Shown here: piece by piece, positions 1-7,251 of the stretch
Position numbering within the stretch: position 1 is the first letter of the stretch
Layout: every line of letters starts with the position of its first letter
From: Bacillota bacterium
Lineage (GTDB): Bacteria > Bacillota > Clostridia > Christensenellales > Aristaeellaceae
Length of the DNA stretch: 42,817 bases
Reading direction: 5' to 3'
NCBI GenBank assembly: GCA_023444095.1
Contig: JAEZRP010000008.1
Coordinates: 1-42,817 of the forward strand
Translations under genes and position numbers: made by a program
Notes under the pieces: generated by a model
Told to the model about the DNA's origin: nothing
What the model saw: only the letters and a program-made list of their open reading frames with translations
Database searches by the model: none

Positions 1-217
1 TGAAGGACACGCCGTCCTGCGCGTTGCGCGTCGCCTGGGTCAGGCCCCGGATCTGCGAGCGCATCTTCTCCGAAATGGACATGCCCGCCGCGTCGTCCGC
101 TGCGCGGTTGATGCGCATGCCGCTCGAAAGCTTCTCCATCGAGCGGTTGGTGTTCACGGTGTTGGTGTTGTACTGCCGATAGGTGTTGAGGGCGGTAATG
201 TTGTGGTTGATCCTCAT
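1..217 (-). CDS. hag: Flagellin, N-terminal 72 residues (partial)
   Basis: This is the filament subunit, exported by the flagellar type III system and polymerised under the FliD cap. The visible part begins MRINHNITALNTYRQ and runs through LSSGMRINRAADDAAGMSISEKM, the highly conserved D0/D1 start of flagellins; the rest lies beyond the window edge. The ATG at 217-215 is preceded by GGGAGGA at 231-225, seven bases away. It is the last visible gene of the flgM-flgN-flgK-flgL-fliW-csrA run, with about 100 bp between it and csrA. That leader contains six GGA motifs and a GGA-loop hairpin, which suggests CsrA control of translation. Identity is certain; which flagellin paralogue it is cannot be told. 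Confidence 0.97.
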   Translation of the reverse strand, partial: MRINHNITALNTYRQYNTNTVNTNRSMEKLSSGMRINRAADDAAGMSISEKMRSQIRGLTQATRNAQDGVSF

Positions 218-270
218 GGTTTCTTCCTCCCTGAAAATATCCGCGGAATCCTTTCCTGCGGTTTGCATCC
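218..270 (-). promoter_or_regulatory. Flagellin leader with CsrA-type GGA hairpin
   Basis: Reading the minus strand, positions 261-241 fold as CCGC-A-GGAA, loop AGGA, TTCC-GCGG: an 8-bp stem with one bulged A and a GGA in the loop. Further GGA motifs are at 270-268, at 243-240 (cGGA) and, twice, inside the ribosome site GGGAGGA (231-225). A GGA in a hairpin loop plus a second GGA covering the Shine-Dalgarno sequence is the known architecture of CsrA-repressed leaders, including hag of Bacillus subtilis. csrA and fliW lie directly upstream. The binding itself is inferred. Confidence 0.6.
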
Positions 271-318
271 GCGCGCCGGTCGGCGCAACGGTTGATGCTG
301 TTGTCTGCCCGCGTCGGG

Positions 319-561
319 TCAGTGATCCTTCGGGCCGGGCACGAGCCGACGCTTCTCAGGCTTGAACGCCAGTGCGCCGCCCGATTGGTCGGCCTCTCGA
401 TTGCTGTCAAGTGTTTCCAGCACCTCAGTGCGCACGATGGGCACGCTGCGCGGCGCTTCAATGCCGATCTTAACCCGGTCTCCGTTCACCTCAAGGATGG
501 TGATGCGGATATCCTCCCCGACCATCAGGCTATCGCCCGTTTGCCTGGTGATGACCAACAT
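319..561 (-). CDS. csrA: CsrA, RNA-binding translational regulator
   Basis: CsrA is a small dimeric RNA-binding protein that sits on GGA motifs and blocks ribosome access; in Firmicutes its main target is the flagellin mRNA. The 80-residue product starts MLVITRQTGDSLMVGEDI and has the family's key RNA-contact residues near both ends of the fold (Leu4, Arg6, Arg44 in SVPIVRTEVLE). It is slightly longer than the usual 60-75 residues, with a charged tail. It begins two bases after the fliW stop, so the pair is surely co-translated; FliW is the known protein antagonist of CsrA. The flagellin leader lies just downstream. Confidence 0.97.
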   Translation of the reverse strand: MLVITRQTGDSLMVGEDIRITILEVNGDRVKIGIEAPRSVPIVRTEVLETLDSNREADQSGGALAFKPEKRRLVPGPKDH

Positions 562-563
562 GC

Positions 564-1001
564 TTATTCCGTCCTTTCATGGGCGAACAGGCGAAACCGG
601 ACGGAGTACTTTCGATTGTCCAAAATCACCTGCATGCCCAGACGTTCCTTGAAATGGATCGCGATCGGGCTTTTCAGATTGGCCGTAGCCGCGCGGTAGT
701 TCTGCGGCACCACGGTGATCGCAAATAGGCTGAGCTGCTCGGGCGCTTCGGCGCGCAGCGCCCGAAGCGCCTCGGCGGGAATCTGGGGCGCGTAATCCTC
801 CAGCAGCGCGAACGGATCGAGCACGATAAAGCGAGGCGTTAGATTGTCCACACATTGCAGATGCATCACGCCCGAGGAGGAGCCGGTATCGAGCAGCGCG
901 AAACGCCTGCTCTCTTCAAAGCCATATATCCCTTTGGGGAAATGGATGACGGCGTCTTCCCGGATGTCCACCGATCCAAGATCCTTGGTTTGAATCAGCA
1001 T
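564..1001 (-). CDS. fliW: FliW, flagellar assembly factor and CsrA antagonist
   Basis: FliW binds either free flagellin or CsrA; when flagellin is exported, FliW is freed, sequesters CsrA and lets flagellin be translated. The 145-residue protein shows the family pattern: an early acidic strand (GSVDIREDAVIHFPKGIYGFEESRRFALLD), a central LTPRFIVLDPF stretch and a C-terminal NLKSPIAIHFKERLGMQVILDN block. Length is normal for FliW. It lies between the DUF6470 gene and csrA, the order seen in many Firmicutes, and is followed by csrA after two bases. Function follows from the family; nothing unusual is seen. Confidence 0.96.
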   Translation of the reverse strand: MLIQTKDLGSVDIREDAVIHFPKGIYGFEESRRFALLDTGSSSGVMHLQCVDNLTPRFIVLDPFALLEDYAPQIPAEALRALRAEAPEQLSLFAITVVPQNYRAATANLKSPIAIHFKERLGMQVILDNRKYSVRFRLFAHERTE

Positions 1002-1023
1002 GCCAAGTCCTCCGTCGTGAAAA

Positions 1024-1518
1024 TTACCATTTGTCCAGATAGTACTCGATCGAGTAGGGGATATAGCGGAAGTCCAGGTTGTGCGGCTGCCACTCGAAGG
1101 CGATGTCGTCCCGTTCGGAGTGGACCCTCACGCGGCCGCCGCTCCAGTGAAGCCTGGGTTTTTCCGCGGGGATGAATTTCAGCTCGGTTCGCGTCGTCGC
1201 TTTTCCGCGTGCGGCGGCGATCTGCGCGGAGCTCATTCCGTCCGGTCCTAGCATCATGCTTCCTTCGCGCGCATATCGCCCGGTCGCGTCCCGCGCCGCC
1301 TGCCTGCCCCTTTGCGCGTACTCCCGCGCTTGAGTCGCCCGCGATTTGATGCCGATTTCATCTCGAAAGGCGCGGTTATCGATCATCAGCTTGAGCGGCT
1401 CGCGCTCGATCTTCATCTCGCCGCGCTTGACCGATACCTGCATCCGCGTCGGCGAGCTTTGGTATAAAAGCTGCGCGGGGGTGGTCGCATACCTGAGAAA
1501 AAGCTTTTCAACCTTCAT
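1024..1518 (-). CDS. DUF6470 family protein (YviE-like)
   Basis: An uncharacterised protein of 164 residues, found between flgL and fliW as in Bacillus subtilis (yviE). It is soluble, with no signal peptide or membrane segment. It has an early LSYxxxPA-like basic segment, a long helix rich in Ala/Arg/Gln (about residues 55-100), and a C-terminal block rich in Trp and Tyr ending YSIEYYLDKW. The start chosen is the ATG at 1518, which has AGGTAG seven or so bases upstream; a longer frame starting at 1566 would overlap flgL without a ribosome site. The position ties it to late flagellar assembly, but its role is unknown. Confidence 0.8.
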   Translation of the reverse strand: MKVEKLFLRYATTPAQLLYQSSPTRMQVSVKRGEMKIEREPLKLMIDNRAFRDEIGIKSRATQAREYAQRGRQAARDATGRYAREGSMMLGPDGMSSAQIAAARGKATTRTELKFIPAEKPRLHWSGGRVRVHSERDDIAFEWQPHNLDFRYIPYSIEYYLDKW

Positions 1519-1546
1519 TTGACTACCTGCCCATGGTCGGTCTTCG

Positions 1547-2518
1547 TCATGCGTCCAAATAATCAAGCAGCGAAGGCTGTAAGAGTTTTGTTCCCATTTG
1601 CAGGCACGCGTGATACAGCGTCTGCTGTTCCGAGAACAGGATCGCGCCTTCCTCCAGCGTCAGCGCTTCCAGATCATGCTGGCGGCTGGCGGCGGTGATC
1701 TCGTTGCGCGCGAGCCGGTCGGTGAAGAACTCGATGTAGTTCGATTTCTCACCGATCCCCACATATTGCATCCGGATGTTGTCCGCACAGGTCTCCAGTT
1801 TTGCGGTATAGCTTTCGATGTCGCTCAGGTCGCCGGACTCCATTTTTACAGCGATGGCGCCGATCAGATTGTACAGGTTATTGGGGAGCCCGTTCCCGTC
1901 CACACCCGTGCCCAGCAGCCGCGCGCCGGAATAGGCAACGTCCAGTGCGGATTGGGGAGACACCGATCCGTCGGGAAGGAAGGAAAGCCCGATGCCGATA
2001 TCGACATACCGGTTTTCCTCTCCGAAGGCGCCTGTGTCGACGTCCTGACCATTGTAGAAAAGCGCTCCGGATCCATCCACTGTGAAAGGTGTGGAGCCGA
2101 AGGATTCCCCGCCGAACAGGTAGCGATCTGAAAAGCGCGTATTGGCAGCTGCCAGGATCATCTCCTGATAGCTGTACAGCGCATCGGCCGCCGCCTTGCG
2201 GTCCGCTTCGCTCATTGTCCCGTTTGATGCCTGCATCACCTGCGAAAGTGCGCTTGTGCAGACCTCGTTGAGTGCCGACAGCGCGTTCTCCGCCTCGTCC
2301 AGCATCGCCAGACTGTCGTTCAGGCTGGCCGTGTGCAACTCGATGCGCGCAAGATCCCTGCGGACGCCATAGGCCTTGATCGCCGAGGCGGGGTCCTCCG
2401 ACATCTTCATGTACTTGCGGCTCGCCGACACCTTGACGTTCAAATCATTCAGGCTCTTCAGGTTGCGGTTAAGCCCTCTCAGATAATTGCCGGCTATCAT
2501 GCCGTTGGTCAGGCGCAT
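1547..2518 (-). CDS. flgL: FlgL, hook-filament junction protein (HAP3)
   Basis: FlgL forms the second junction ring between hook and filament. The 323-residue protein starts MRLTNGMIAGNYLRGLNRNL and has the flagellin-like D0/D1 helix with SRKYMKMSEDPASAIKAY, where flagellins have SSGxRIxxAxDDAA. Its C-terminus (EQQTLYHACLQMGTKLLQPSLLDYL) matches the terminal helix of FlgL/flagellin. It follows flgK by 17 bases, as is usual. The FlgN-like chaperone encoded upstream would escort it and FlgK to the export gate. Confidence 0.96.
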   Translation of the reverse strand: MRLTNGMIAGNYLRGLNRNLKSLNDLNVKVSASRKYMKMSEDPASAIKAYGVRRDLARIELHTASLNDSLAMLDEAENALSALNEVCTSALSQVMQASNGTMSEADRKAAADALYSYQEMILAAANTRFSDRYLFGGESFGSTPFTVDGSGALFYNGQDVDTGAFGEENRYVDIGIGLSFLPDGSVSPQSALDVAYSGARLLGTGVDGNGLPNNLYNLIGAIAVKMESGDLSDIESYTAKLETCADNIRMQYVGIGEKSNYIEFFTDRLARNEITAASRQHDLEALTLEEGAILFSEQQTLYHACLQMGTKLLQPSLLDYLDA

Positions 2519-2535
2519 CCCGGATCTCTCCTTCC

Positions 2536-3960
2536 TTAGCGGCCTACCAGACCCATGCGATTGATGATGGTTTCAAGCGCCTCGTCGAGCGCCGTCATGA
2601 CGCGGGAGGATGCCGCAAACGCCTTTTGATACTTGAGCAGATTGACGGTTTCCTCGTTCAACGAAACACCCATCACCGATTCGCGCTGGTTGGAAACCGT
2701 CGAAAGCACCATATCGCTCGTCTCGGATATGTCTCGGGCATAGTCCGTGTCGACGGCCACTTCGCCCATCGTGGACAAGAGGAAATCGCTGAAGCTGCCG
2801 TTGAAGCCGGGGGTAATGTTCTGGGGCTGATCGAGGGCCGAGATCATCCGCAGAATGTTGTCGTTTTTTCCCTTGGACGCGTCCGGCTCGGTGGTGGCCG
2901 TGATCCAATCGGGATCGGCAAGCCATTCGTCGGAAACCGCGATGCCTGCGGCGGTGCTTCCGGAGAAGAGCGGCTTGCCCGCGCCGTTGAGCGCGTTGAA
3001 TGTTTCGCTCAGTTCGGATGTGAAAGAATCGAGCATGGACTGATAATAGGGGATGCCTCGATAAACGTTCTCACCTGCCGCGGCGAAGCTACCCCGACCG
3101 TTGAGCAGTTGCATGGAACCATAGAGCGTTCCGCCTGAGGGCGAAAGCATAGCCCCGTCCGCCATCAGGCGGATGTCATCCCCACTATCGTTTACAGAGA
3201 GAGTGGTAACCGTGTGATTCTCGGCATCCAGCAGCTTTGTGTCGCCCGAATGCACGCTCAGCGACCCGTCCTGGTGATGCGTTATCTGGATATCGATGTA
3301 CGAAGACAGCTTGTCCAGATACAGGTTGCGGGTGTCGTTCAGCTCGTTGGTCGGGCTGCCCTGCAGCGTCGCGACCTGGATCGACCGGTTGATCGTATCG
3401 ATCTTGTGGAGAAGGGTGTTCGCGTCGTCCACGGAGATTTGCATTTCCTCAACCGTCTGCCTGTGGACGACCGAAAGTTGCTCCGCGTACTGGTTGAGCG
3501 TCTTTGTCACCTTCTGGGTGCCGGAGCGCGCCAGGTTGGAATATTCCACCTCGCCCGCGTTCAGCGAAAGCACATTAAGCTGCGTATAAAAATCCTCGAG
3601 CATCGCGTTGAGCCCGTCGGTCTGCGTTTCATCGAATATGGCTTCAATGTCTCCGAGGACGGAGAGCATCTTTTGATTCGCGCCGTTTTCCGCGCTGGAA
3701 TTCCGATAGCGCAGATCAAGAAAATCGCTGCGCGTCTGCGAAATACCGTCAATTGTGACGCCCAGCCCGCGCGAGAGCAGGCTCGGAGGCTTCAACTTGT
3801 CGCTGGGAGAACCGAAATAGGTCGCGGACTGGTCGACAATCTGCCGGGAGTATCCCTCCGTGGACAGATTGGCGATGTTGTTGCCCGTGACGTCCAACCC
3901 GGCTTGCGCCGCAGCCAAGCCGCTTTTGGCGGCCTCAAATCCGAAAAATGTCGACCGCAT
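2536..3960 (-). CDS. flgK: FlgK, hook-associated protein 1
   Basis: FlgK forms the first junction ring on top of the hook. The 474-residue protein has the N-terminal rod/hook signature (STFFGFEAAKSGLAAAQAGLDVTGNNIANLSTEGYSRQ, seen here at residues 3-40), the conserved RDxRNLYLDKLS-like segment in the middle, and a C-terminal helix (LLKYQKAFAASSRVMTALDEALETII) typical of hook-axial proteins. The ATG at 3960 is used because it directly precedes the family's N-terminus and has a GGGGGG tract nine bases upstream; the frame stays open to 4047 but that extension resembles nothing. It follows flgN and precedes flgL. Confidence 0.96.
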   Translation of the reverse strand: MRSTFFGFEAAKSGLAAAQAGLDVTGNNIANLSTEGYSRQIVDQSATYFGSPSDKLKPPSLLSRGLGVTIDGISQTRSDFLDLRYRNSSAENGANQKMLSVLGDIEAIFDETQTDGLNAMLEDFYTQLNVLSLNAGEVEYSNLARSGTQKVTKTLNQYAEQLSVVHRQTVEEMQISVDDANTLLHKIDTINRSIQVATLQGSPTNELNDTRNLYLDKLSSYIDIQITHHQDGSLSVHSGDTKLLDAENHTVTTLSVNDSGDDIRLMADGAMLSPSGGTLYGSMQLLNGRGSFAAAGENVYRGIPYYQSMLDSFTSELSETFNALNGAGKPLFSGSTAAGIAVSDEWLADPDWITATTEPDASKGKNDNILRMISALDQPQNITPGFNGSFSDFLLSTMGEVAVDTDYARDISETSDMVLSTVSNQRESVMGVSLNEETVNLLKYQKAFAASSRVMTALDEALETIINRMGLVGR

Positions 3961-3985
3961 GAAATGATTCCCCCCCATATGACGG

Positions 3986-4414
3986 TCAGGCCCGTATCTT
4001 GACGCCCTTAGCATAGGTATTGATCGCACCGATTCCCAGCTGCTCACACATGAAGCGGTTGGTGGAAAGCCGGGCTTCCAGCAGCTTTCGGTTCCTGGAA
4101 TTCATCTTTTTGAGCGCGGCTACTGTCTTGCTGAGTTCCTCGAATACCGGTTCCAGCGCCTCACGGCATTCCGGGTTCCTGTCGATCAGTTCGCGCAGTG
4201 GGATAGTGTTCCATGCGCCGCAAAGGGCGATGCGCTTTTCTTCCAGCGACTTCTGCGCCATGATGAGCGCCTGCTGCGAACCGAGCACGGCCAAGAGCGC
4301 CTGCACGTCGCCGGAGATGAGTGCCCGCGACTTTTCTTCTTCCATGTCGAGCATTTTGGTGCAGGCGGCGCACTGCTCGTCCAGAATCCGCGCCAGTTTG
4401 CTCAGATCCTTCAT
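3986..4414 (-). CDS. flgN: FlgN-family flagellar export chaperone
   Basis: FlgN binds the C-terminal helices of FlgK and FlgL and delivers them to the export ATPase. The 142-residue product is almost entirely helical and charged. Its MLDMEEEKSRALISGDVQALLAVLGSQQALI segment matches the FlgN family pattern of an N-terminal helix pair, and it has no membrane segment. It overlaps the end of flgM by four bases (ATGA) and precedes flgK, the customary flgM-flgN-flgK order. Sequence conservation in this family is low, so the call rests partly on position. Confidence 0.85.
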   Translation of the reverse strand: MKDLSKLARILDEQCAACTKMLDMEEEKSRALISGDVQALLAVLGSQQALIMAQKSLEEKRIALCGAWNTIPLRELIDRNPECREALEPVFEELSKTVAALKKMNSRNRKLLEARLSTNRFMCEQLGIGAINTYAKGVKIRA

Positions 4415-4722
4415 GAATCGGCGCCTTCGTGCCCGCCATGGATCATGGCAGCCGCAATGTCCTCCGCGGGAACACGGTATGTCCCGCTTTGGATTGCATT
4501 TTTATATCGGAGCAGCCTTTCCGCCGAAGCGGGTTTGGTTGCCTCGTTCACGACCAGCTTCACCGCCGCATCGATTTCGGAGTGCCCCCGGGCCGCCTCG
4601 GACAACGTCAGGCTATCCTTTTCGACGGCGCGCTTATTCGACTCTTCGCGCGGAGCCGACGCGGCATTGTCTGCCGCGCGCGCGCCATAAATCTTGTCGA
4701 TATGCGCAGGATCTATTTTCAT
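4411..4722 (-). CDS. flgM: FlgM, anti-sigma-28 factor
   Basis: FlgM holds sigma-28 inactive until the hook is complete, then is exported. The 103-residue protein starts MKIDPAHIDKIYGARAADN. It carries the family's C-terminal sigma-binding region (DAAVKLVVNEATKPASAERLLRYKNAIQSG, about residues 57-90), with the YKNAIQSGTYRV ending typical of FlgM. The ATG at 4722 is preferred over ATGs further upstream because AGGTG lies six bases before it. It overlaps flgN by four bases. A sigma-28-like promoter lies directly upstream (4741-4767), which would make FlgM part of the regulon it inhibits, as in Bacillus. Confidence 0.93.
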   Translation of the reverse strand: MKIDPAHIDKIYGARAADNAASAPREESNKRAVEKDSLTLSEAARGHSEIDAAVKLVVNEATKPASAERLLRYKNAIQSGTYRVPAEDIAAAMIHGGHEGADS

Positions 4723-4740
4723 ACTCATCACCTGCACTAT

Positions 4741-4767
4741 ATATCGAACGCCGCAATACAAAGTTTA
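4741..4767 (-). promoter_or_regulatory. Sigma-28-type promoter for flgM operon
   Basis: On the minus strand TAAA (4767-4764) is followed by exactly 15 bases and then TTCGATAT (4748-4741). The Firmicutes sigma-28 (SigD) consensus is TAAA, 14-16 bases, GCCGATAT, so the -35 is perfect and the -10 matches at six of eight. The expected start, about seven bases on, is near 4734, giving a leader of only about a dozen bases that begins at the ribosome site. Confidence 0.75.
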
Positions 4768-4853
4768 GCGAAAGGATGGAATTGACAATCACTTATGAAA
4801 ATCTCGGAGGTTTGAAAAGAAAGGGGGCTGTTGCAGAAACGACAACCGAACAG

Positions 4854-4889
4854 GAATCCGGCTCTCACGGGTGCGCGAGAGCCGGATTC
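4854..4889 (-). terminator. 13-bp hairpin ending the sigma-A flagellar operon
   Basis: GAATCCGGCTCTC (4854-4866) and GAGAGCCGGATTC (4877-4889) form a perfect 13-bp inverted repeat around a 10-base loop. On the minus strand it is followed by a moderately T-rich stretch (CTGTTCGGTTGTCGTTTC). It lies between the stop of the last flg gene (4954) and the flgM promoter, where a transcription stop is expected. The T run is interrupted, so efficiency is uncertain. Confidence 0.7.
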
Positions 4890-4953
4890 TCCGTGGTAAC
4901 TGTCATAGCGGATTCGTTCCTGCAGCAGCTTCCTCTTATCGCAACGGATTGCC

Positions 4954-5664
4954 TTAGCCCCGAAGCCCGTTGACGGTCTGCTCGATTTCGTCGATCGTCT
5001 GGATCATGCGCGCGCTGAGTTGAAATCCTCTCTGCGCAATCATCATATTGGACATCTCCGCGGCGAGATTGACCCCGGCGCTCTCCGACATCCCCGTCAG
5101 GATCTGGGAAGCATCGTCGATGACCGGCTCGCCGGAAGCTTCGCCGGCGGCAAAGAGACCGTCGCCGCGCGCGGTCAGTCCGTTTGGATTAGGAAAGGCG
5201 TAGAGCGCGACCTGCGCGAAAGCCGCATCGAGATCATCCCCCTGCACCTGGATGCGCTGGCCGTTCGCGTCGAGCACATATTCGCCGTCGGGCGTCGAAA
5301 GATAGACCGCGTCGCCCTCGCCCGCCAGAGAAAAAGTGCTGCTGCGCGTATACAGGCGCGCGTCCTCCGCGCCCTCGCGGGGATTCTGCACGGCGTAGTA
5401 TCCTTCGCCCGCGACGGAAGCGTCCAGAAGATCGCCCGCGCGGAGCGCGCCCGACTCACTGAGGAACGAAGTGGACACCGGCCTGGCACCGTTGCCGACC
5501 ACCACATCCGATCCCTGGGAACGCGTATAGACCAGATCCGCAAAGTGGATGGATCTGGCCTGAAATCCGTCCGTATTCGCGTTGGCGATGTTGTTGGCCA
5601 CCACGTCGAGACTCGATTGAAAGCTCCTCATGCCCGACTTTGCCGTATGAAATCCATTGATCAT
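4954..5664 (-). CDS. flgG: Flagellar rod protein, FlgG/FlgF family (distal copy)
   Basis: A component of the rod, the driveshaft linking the MS ring to the hook. The 236-residue protein has the rod/hook N-terminal signature (GFHTAKSGMRSFQSSLDVVANNIANANTDGFQ, here at about residues 4-34), a central VAGEGYYAV block, and the C-terminal motif (SAGVNLAAEMSNMMIAQRGFQLSARMIQTIDE). GGAGG sits eight bases before the ATG. It follows a paralogue by 26 bases. The pair corresponds in position to flhO-flhP of Bacillus, downstream of sigD. Which of the two is the true FlgG cannot be fixed by eye; the RGFQLSARMIQTIDE ending favours FlgG for this one. Confidence 0.85.
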   Translation of the reverse strand: MINGFHTAKSGMRSFQSSLDVVANNIANANTDGFQARSIHFADLVYTRSQGSDVVVGNGARPVSTSFLSESGALRAGDLLDASVAGEGYYAVQNPREGAEDARLYTRSSTFSLAGEGDAVYLSTPDGEYVLDANGQRIQVQGDDLDAAFAQVALYAFPNPNGLTARGDGLFAAGEASGEPVIDDASQILTGMSESAGVNLAAEMSNMMIAQRGFQLSARMIQTIDEIEQTVNGLRG

Positions 5665-5690
5665 TGCGCGAACCTCCGATGGAGACGGCC

Positions 5691-6425
5691 TTACAGCCGC
5701 CCGATTTCGTTCACCGTCTTTTGACTGGCCGCATCCAGAGTTTTGATCGCCTGCGCGCAGGATTGAAACGCGCGCGAAGCCGCCATCATGGCGGTCATCT
5801 CTTCCACCATGTCCACATTGGATCGCTCGAGCTGCCCCTGCGCGATGCGGCCTTCAAACGCGCCCGCGCCGTCCGGCTGCGTCATTAAATTGTTCGGGAG
5901 CTTTGTGGAATCCGCTTCCTCGCCGGGCACGACGATGGCCAGCTGGCCGACGGGCTGCCCGCCATTGAACAGCGCGCCGCCCTCGCCGACTGTGATCTCG
6001 CCCCTCGGCAGTTGGATCCTTCCGCCCTGTCCCAGCACATAGTCGTCGGCTGCCGTGCGCAGGTAACCCTCGGCGTCGGTGTGGAACCGGCCGTCGCGGG
6101 TGACGGCGGATTCGCCCGCGACCGTTTCGATGCTGAAATAGCCTTCGCCCAGGATCGCGAAATCCAAAGTGCGGCCCGTGACCTCAAGCGTTCCCTGGCT
6201 GGCATCGGTGACGATCGCGGAGGCGATGGCGCCATGCGTGTGCGTGCCGATCTCGGTCTTGCCGCTTTCGATGCGATTGACCGTCAGTTCGCCGAAGGTG
6301 GATAGGACCATCCTGTCGCGCTTGTATCCGGCGGTGTTGATGTTTGCCAGATTGCTGGCGGTGACATCCAGCGCCCGCCCCTGGCTGAGCATACCTGTGG
6401 CCGCGGAGTAGATTCCGTTGTTCAT
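5691..6425 (-). CDS. flgF: Flagellar rod protein, FlgF/FlgG family (proximal copy)
   Basis: A second rod subunit, 244 residues. It has the N-terminal signature (MNNGIYSAATGMLSQGRALDVTASNLANINTAGYKRDR, residues 1-38), the ILGEGYFSIET block near residue 95, and the C-terminal LERSNVDMVEEMTAMMAASRAFQSCAQAIKTLD helix common to FlgF/FlgG/FlgE. It is the first gene after sigma-28 (21 bases) and equals flhO of Bacillus in place. Paralogue of the gene after it; together they would form the proximal and distal rod. Assignment to FlgF rather than FlgG is by order and therefore less sure than the family. Confidence 0.82.
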   Translation of the reverse strand: MNNGIYSAATGMLSQGRALDVTASNLANINTAGYKRDRMVLSTFGELTVNRIESGKTEIGTHTHGAIASAIVTDASQGTLEVTGRTLDFAILGEGYFSIETVAGESAVTRDGRFHTDAEGYLRTAADDYVLGQGGRIQLPRGEITVGEGGALFNGGQPVGQLAIVVPGEEADSTKLPNNLMTQPDGAGAFEGRIAQGQLERSNVDMVEEMTAMMAASRAFQSCAQAIKTLDAASQKTVNEIGRL

Positions 6426-6446
6426 CCCATTCCCTCGCCTTTCCGT

Positions 6447-7220
6447 CTATTCTTTCATGTATTCCTGGATGCGCGCCTTGAGCTTCGAGAGTGCCCTGGA
6501 ATGGATCTGCGAAATCCGGGACGCCGTGAGGTTCATGACGAACGCGACTTCCTTCAACTTGAGCTCCTCATAGTAATATAGAGAAACGACGGTGCGCTCC
6601 TTCTCGTCTAGTTCGTCGATGAACTGCGCGAGATACCTCTTGAATTCGTCCTCCAGCATATGGCTCTCCGGCAGATGCGCCTCCGCGTCAGCCGTCACAT
6701 CGATGAGCGCCAGGCCGGTGTCGCTCAGACTCTCCTCAAAGGAGATCACCTGATAGTTCACCTCATCCGAGCGAAACTTTGCCAGTTCCGCCTCCTCCAT
6801 ATTCAGATGCTCCGCCAGTTCCGCCTCCGTCGGGAAGCGCCCCATCTCGATCTGCAGCATCTCCTCCATCTGGTTGATCTGCTTGATTTTTTTCCGGAGA
6901 TTGCGTGAAACCCAGTCCTTCTTGCGCACATAATCGATGATCGCGCCGCGCACCCGGATCGAGGCAAACGTATCAAACTGCACGCCCCGCTCGACATCAA
7001 AGCGGTCGATGCAGTTGATGAGCTCGAGCACGCCGTTGCTTGCCATATCCTCCGCGTCGTCCTGATTTTTCAGAAAGATCTGCGCCTTGCGCAGGCTGTA
7101 TGTGACAATGTGCAGATAGGCCATCAGGATCTCGTTTCGGAGGCCGATGTCCTTGTTTTTTTTGTACCTCAGCCACGTCTGCCTGCTGATTTTGTTTGAG
7201 CCTTCCGCTGTATGATTCAT
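6447..7220 (-). CDS. sigD: Sigma-28, flagellar RNA polymerase sigma factor (SigD/FliA)
   Basis: This sigma factor directs RNA polymerase to late flagellar promoters. The 257-residue protein has region 2 (MASNGVLELINCIDRFDVERGVQFDTFASIRVRGAIIDYVRKKDW at about residues 59-103), a region 3 segment (RFPTEAELAEHLNMEEAELA) and a region 4 helix-turn-helix (LKLKEVAFVMNLTASRISQIHSRALSKLK at about residues 221-249). This is the domain set of the SigD/FliA/WhiG group. Its partner FlgM is encoded 1.7 kb downstream. It follows flhA directly; flhF and flhG, often found between them in Firmicutes, are missing. Confidence 0.97.
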   Translation of the reverse strand: MNHTAEGSNKISRQTWLRYKKNKDIGLRNEILMAYLHIVTYSLRKAQIFLKNQDDAEDMASNGVLELINCIDRFDVERGVQFDTFASIRVRGAIIDYVRKKDWVSRNLRKKIKQINQMEEMLQIEMGRFPTEAELAEHLNMEEAELAKFRSDEVNYQVISFEESLSDTGLALIDVTADAEAHLPESHMLEDEFKRYLAQFIDELDEKERTVVSLYYYEELKLKEVAFVMNLTASRISQIHSRALSKLKARIQEYMKE

Positions 7221-7251
7221 TCTTGTGCCGTCCTATGCGTCCAGAGCGCGG

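Noticed and set aside
4020..4973. 317-codon plus-strand frame across flgN, flgM and the terminator
   Set aside because: Covers two recognised genes, a promoter and a terminator on the other strand; Ser/Arg-rich with no family pattern.
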